Shown here: positions 63,395 through 64,000 of the stretch, one piece after another
Layout: every line of letters begins with the position of its first letter
How positions within the stretch are numbered: the first letter of the stretch is position 1
Assembly (NCBI RefSeq): GCF_051521495.1
Contig: NZ_CP150355.1
Coordinates: forward strand, 9,734,001 to 9,798,000
Length of the DNA: 64,000 bases
Origin: Sorangium sp051521495
GTDB taxonomy: Bacteria > Myxococcota_A > Polyangia > Polyangiales > Polyangiaceae
Reading direction: 5' to 3'
Notes under the pieces: model-generated
What the model was told of the DNA's origin: nothing
Database searches by the model: none
The model's input: only the letters and a program-made list of their open reading frames with translations
Translations under genes and position numbers: made by a program

Positions 63395-64000
63395 ATGACG
63401 CGCGTCGTCTGGGTCGAGGACGACAGCGAGGTGCGGCTCGTCGGCGCCTCGGAGCGCTGGGCGCGCGCGATGGAGCAGCTGCGCCGGCTGGCGGCGCACG
63501 AGCGCGCGCCGCTGCTCATCACGGGCGAGCCTGGCACGGGCAAGGAGCTCTGCGCGCGTTTTTTACACGCGGCGAGTTCGAACGCGGAGAGCCCGCGCGC
63601 GGGCGGTCCGTTCGTTGCGGTGAGCGTCGCGCGGCTGCCGGCCGAGCGCCTGCGCGAGGAGCTCTTCGGCGTGGCGGCGGGGCCGGACGGGCGGCCCGCG
63701 GCGCGCCCCGGGCTGCTCGAGCTCGCGCGTGGGGGCACGCTGTTCCTCGACGAGATCGGCGCGCTGCCGCTCGAGCTCCAGCCGCGGCTCGTGGCCGTGC
63801 TCGACGGCGAGCCGCTCTGCCGGATCGGCGGCGGGGATGCGCTGGCCGCGGACGTGCGCGTCATCGCCGCGACGAGCCAGGATCTCTCGGCGCGCGTCCT
63901 CCGGCGGTCGTTCCACGAGGAGCTTTACCGGCGCGTCGGCGGGCTCGGGCTGTCGCTGCCGCCGCTGCGCGAGCGCGACGGCGACGTGCGCAGGCTGGTC
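63395..64000 (+). CDS. Enhancer-binding-protein-like AAA+ regulator lacking GAFTGA (3' end outside window)
   Basis: The visible 202 residues are an AAA+ domain like that of sigma-54 activators: Walker A GEPGTGKE, REELFG, Walker B GGTLFLDEIG, and RVIAATSQDL with FHEELYRRV. However, the GAFTGA loop that contacts sigma-54 is replaced (ELFGVAAGPDGRPAARPGLL). It may therefore work without sigma-54 or on another partner. A short N-terminus precedes the AAA+ domain, so there is no receiver or PAS domain. The C-terminus (DNA-binding domain expected) is beyond the window. Close spacing to no other gene; the ligand is unknown. Confidence 0.85.
   Translation, partial: MTRVVWVEDDSEVRLVGASERWARAMEQLRRLAAHERAPLLITGEPGTGKELCARFLHAASSNAESPRAGGPFVAVSVARLPAERLREELFGVAAGPDGRPAARPGLLELARGGTLFLDEIGALPLELQPRLVAVLDGEPLCRIGGGDALAADVRVIAATSQDLSARVLRRSFHEELYRRVGGLGLSLPPLRERDGDVRRLV

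Overview
The window looks like chromosomal DNA from a large-genome, very GC-rich myxobacterium of the Sorangium/Polyangium type. The support is indirect: strong G/C third-position bias, giant Ser/Thr kinase-ATPase-histidine kinase fusions, many secreted lipoproteins with glycine-rich linkers, a DUF1592/DUF1552 pair, a DUF2934 protein, and many decayed gene fragments between intact genes. No rRNA, tRNA or CRISPR array was seen.

Layout. 1-10.2 kb: a partial secreted protein, a pentapeptide-repeat protein, and two translationally coupled giant sensor kinases. 10.4-19 kb: a ferredoxin/metallo-beta-lactamase fusion, an isonitrile hydratase-like DJ-1 protein, a carboxymuconolactone decarboxylase divergent from an ECF sigma factor with an ECF41-like promoter, a frameshifted lon remnant, a DUF1592 cytochrome-like lipoprotein with a DUF1552 protein, and a beta-barrel protein. 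19.5-25.2 kb: a MutS-type ATPase ending in a 36-bp minisatellite, a membrane-anchored partner, a pectate lyase and a Cys-rich lipoprotein. 25.5-37.2 kb: a dense lipid-metabolism locus. An acyl carrier protein and an acyltransferase-like protein lie on the plus strand. On the minus strand lie a desaturase, a flavin halogenase-like enzyme, a cyclopropane synthase, two thioesterases, a cyclic-nucleotide-sensing patatin, a YheT-like hydrolase and an acyl-CoA ligase. 38-46.6 kb: secreted proteins, including a Cys-rich lipoprotein/porin/binding-protein operon, and a divergent LysR/SDR pair.

46.7-54.9 kb is the most striking part. A tyrosine recombinase of the integron-integrase (IntI) class is read rightward. 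To its left, minus-strand genes are separated by three imperfect palindromes with attC architecture (RYYYAAC at one end, GTTRRRY at the other, 61-64 bp, each with the polarity expected for minus-strand cassettes). An isolated GTTGGGC core lies between integrase and first gene, where attI should be. Cassette cargo includes a TolB-like propeller protein, a gene fused to a 32-bp minisatellite that may switch reading frame, a metallopeptidase-like/partner/VapC trio, and a large PIN-like protein. A DUF433/DUF5615 toxin-antitoxin pair lies just beyond. This appears to be a chromosomal integron in a myxobacterium.

55-64 kb: radC, then an RHH-like/HNH nuclease pair flanked by a second, 5'-truncated radC copy; an orphan gene with clustered palindromic motifs; a PknK-like Ser/Thr kinase with an AAA ATPase; a DUF2934 protein; and the start of an enhancer-binding-protein-like AAA+ regulator lacking the GAFTGA loop. 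Two places (lysR at 43.5/47.6 kb and radC at 55.2/57.0 kb) share one pattern: full gene, inserted genes, then a nearly identical 5'-truncated copy.
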